A stretch of DNA of 64,000 nucleotides from Winogradskyella wichelsiae (GTDB lineage Bacteria; Bacteroidota; Bacteroidia; Flavobacteriales; Flavobacteriaceae): assembly GCF_013403925.1 (NCBI RefSeq), contig NZ_JABFDJ010000001.1:248001-312000 (forward strand), given 5' to 3'. Of this stretch, positions 63,813-64,000 are shown piece after piece. Numbering within the stretch: the first letter of the stretch is position 1; each line of letters opens with the position of its first letter. The notes beneath the pieces were generated by a model. It was not told the DNA's origin. It made no database searches and worked only from the letters and a program-made list of their open reading frames with translations. The position numbers were made by a program, and so were the translations under genes.

Positions 63813-64000
63813 ATGATTATACAAGATAAAGTGAAGTACACAAACCAATTAAGCAATTCAATAGCTTATCTCAAAAATTTAGGATATGATAATATCAAAG
63901 CAGATATTGAGGGTTACGAAAAACCAAAATCATATCATAAACAAGGGACTGATATTGATGTCACCCCAGACATTGTTGCAGAAAAAGAAGGAAGAAAGCA
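63813..64000 (+). CDS. Unknown protein, N-terminal part (cut by window edge)
   Basis: An ATG at 63813 opens a frame that runs to the window end; 62 codons are visible. The start is soluble and rich in Lys, Asn and Asp, with GYDNIKADIEGYEKPKSY and then DIDVTPDIVAEKEGRK. The last phrase resembles the D-x(n)-E-x-K strand of PD-(D/E)XK nucleases, where a sequence such as IEVK usually follows, but the key part lies outside the window. It is a single gene after proA, with 167 bp between. Identity unknown. Confidence 0.5.
   Translation, partial: MIIQDKVKYTNQLSNSIAYLKNLGYDNIKADIEGYEKPKSYHKQGTDIDVTPDIVAEKEGRK

Noticed and set aside
1..64000. CRISPR arrays, tRNA or rRNA genes, transposases, phage or restriction systems
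   Set aside because: Looked for on both strands; no regularly spaced repeats, cloverleaf sequences, or typical proteins were seen.

Overview
The window is a stretch of chromosome from a marine-type member of the Flavobacteriaceae (Bacteroidota). The base composition is AT-rich. There are almost no Shine-Dalgarno sequences, and many genes are preceded by the Bacteroidota -7 box TAnnTTTG, sometimes with TTG/TTTG about 20 bases upstream. Lineage markers are a type IX secretion plug protein, PorT, type A and type B T9SS cargo, a TamL-like lipidated TamA, a Na+-pumping NQR complex, TrkA/TrkH, an M1 peptidase/DUF6702 operon, and a zinc-finger-less AccD. No rRNA, tRNA, CRISPR array, transposase or phage gene was seen. 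Most of the window is ordinary core genome.

Layout. 0-2.5 kb: the end of an ACMSD-type decarboxylase, an O-methyltransferase, and an overlapping HipA-like kinase/DUF3037 pair. 2.5-9.1 kb (minus strand): a lipoprotein subtilase, tatA, and an operon of two carboxypeptidase-regulatory-like proteins, a DUF6702 protein and an M1 metallopeptidase. 9.2-18 kb: pepE, a GNAT enzyme, an ankyrin protein, gpmI, a HAD-like hydrolase, a CoA-transferase, map, a DUF3050 protein, a GxxExxY protein bounded by imperfect inverted repeats, a methyltransferase and a DUF423 membrane protein. 18.1-32.1 kb: the Na+-NQR locus (nqrABCDEF, minus strand). Its flavinylating enzyme gene apbE lies downstream on the same strand but is separated from nqrF by about 6.5 kb of plus-strand accessory genes: a PAS histidine kinase and response regulator, a 913-residue T9SS type B cargo protein lying between two copies of an 89-90 bp direct repeat, and a small conserved protein. 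32.2-44.7 kb: the T9SS plug gene, apaG, pruA, a secreted lipase-like protein, a giant YwqK/MORN-repeat protein, rsmG, a fatty-acid desaturase, an aminotransferase and two small tail-anchored proteins. 45-53.4 kb: trkH/trkA, ubiE-porT, a SpoU methyltransferase and the TamL-like protein. 53.6-64 kb: fbaA, accD, rpsO, pnp, a processive GT2 glycosyltransferase, the proline biosynthesis genes proC-proB-proA, and a truncated gene at the right edge.

How the genes work together. NqrA-F use NADH to reduce quinone and export Na+, and ApbE attaches FMN to NqrB and NqrC. TrkA/TrkH handle K+. UbiE makes menaquinone. The plug protein, PorT and the cargo proteins belong to the T9SS. TatA exports folded proteins. 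ProBAC make proline and PruA degrades it.

No clear-cut new defence or mobile system was found. The best leads are the repeat-flanked T9SS cargo cassette inside the nqr-apbE interval, the GxxExxY gene with inverted-repeat ends, the HipA-like/DUF3037 pair, an exact 11+11 bp dyad in front of pnp, and several departures from textbook active-site or metal-site residues (NqrB SGET, subtilase oxyanion residue, AccD zinc ligands).
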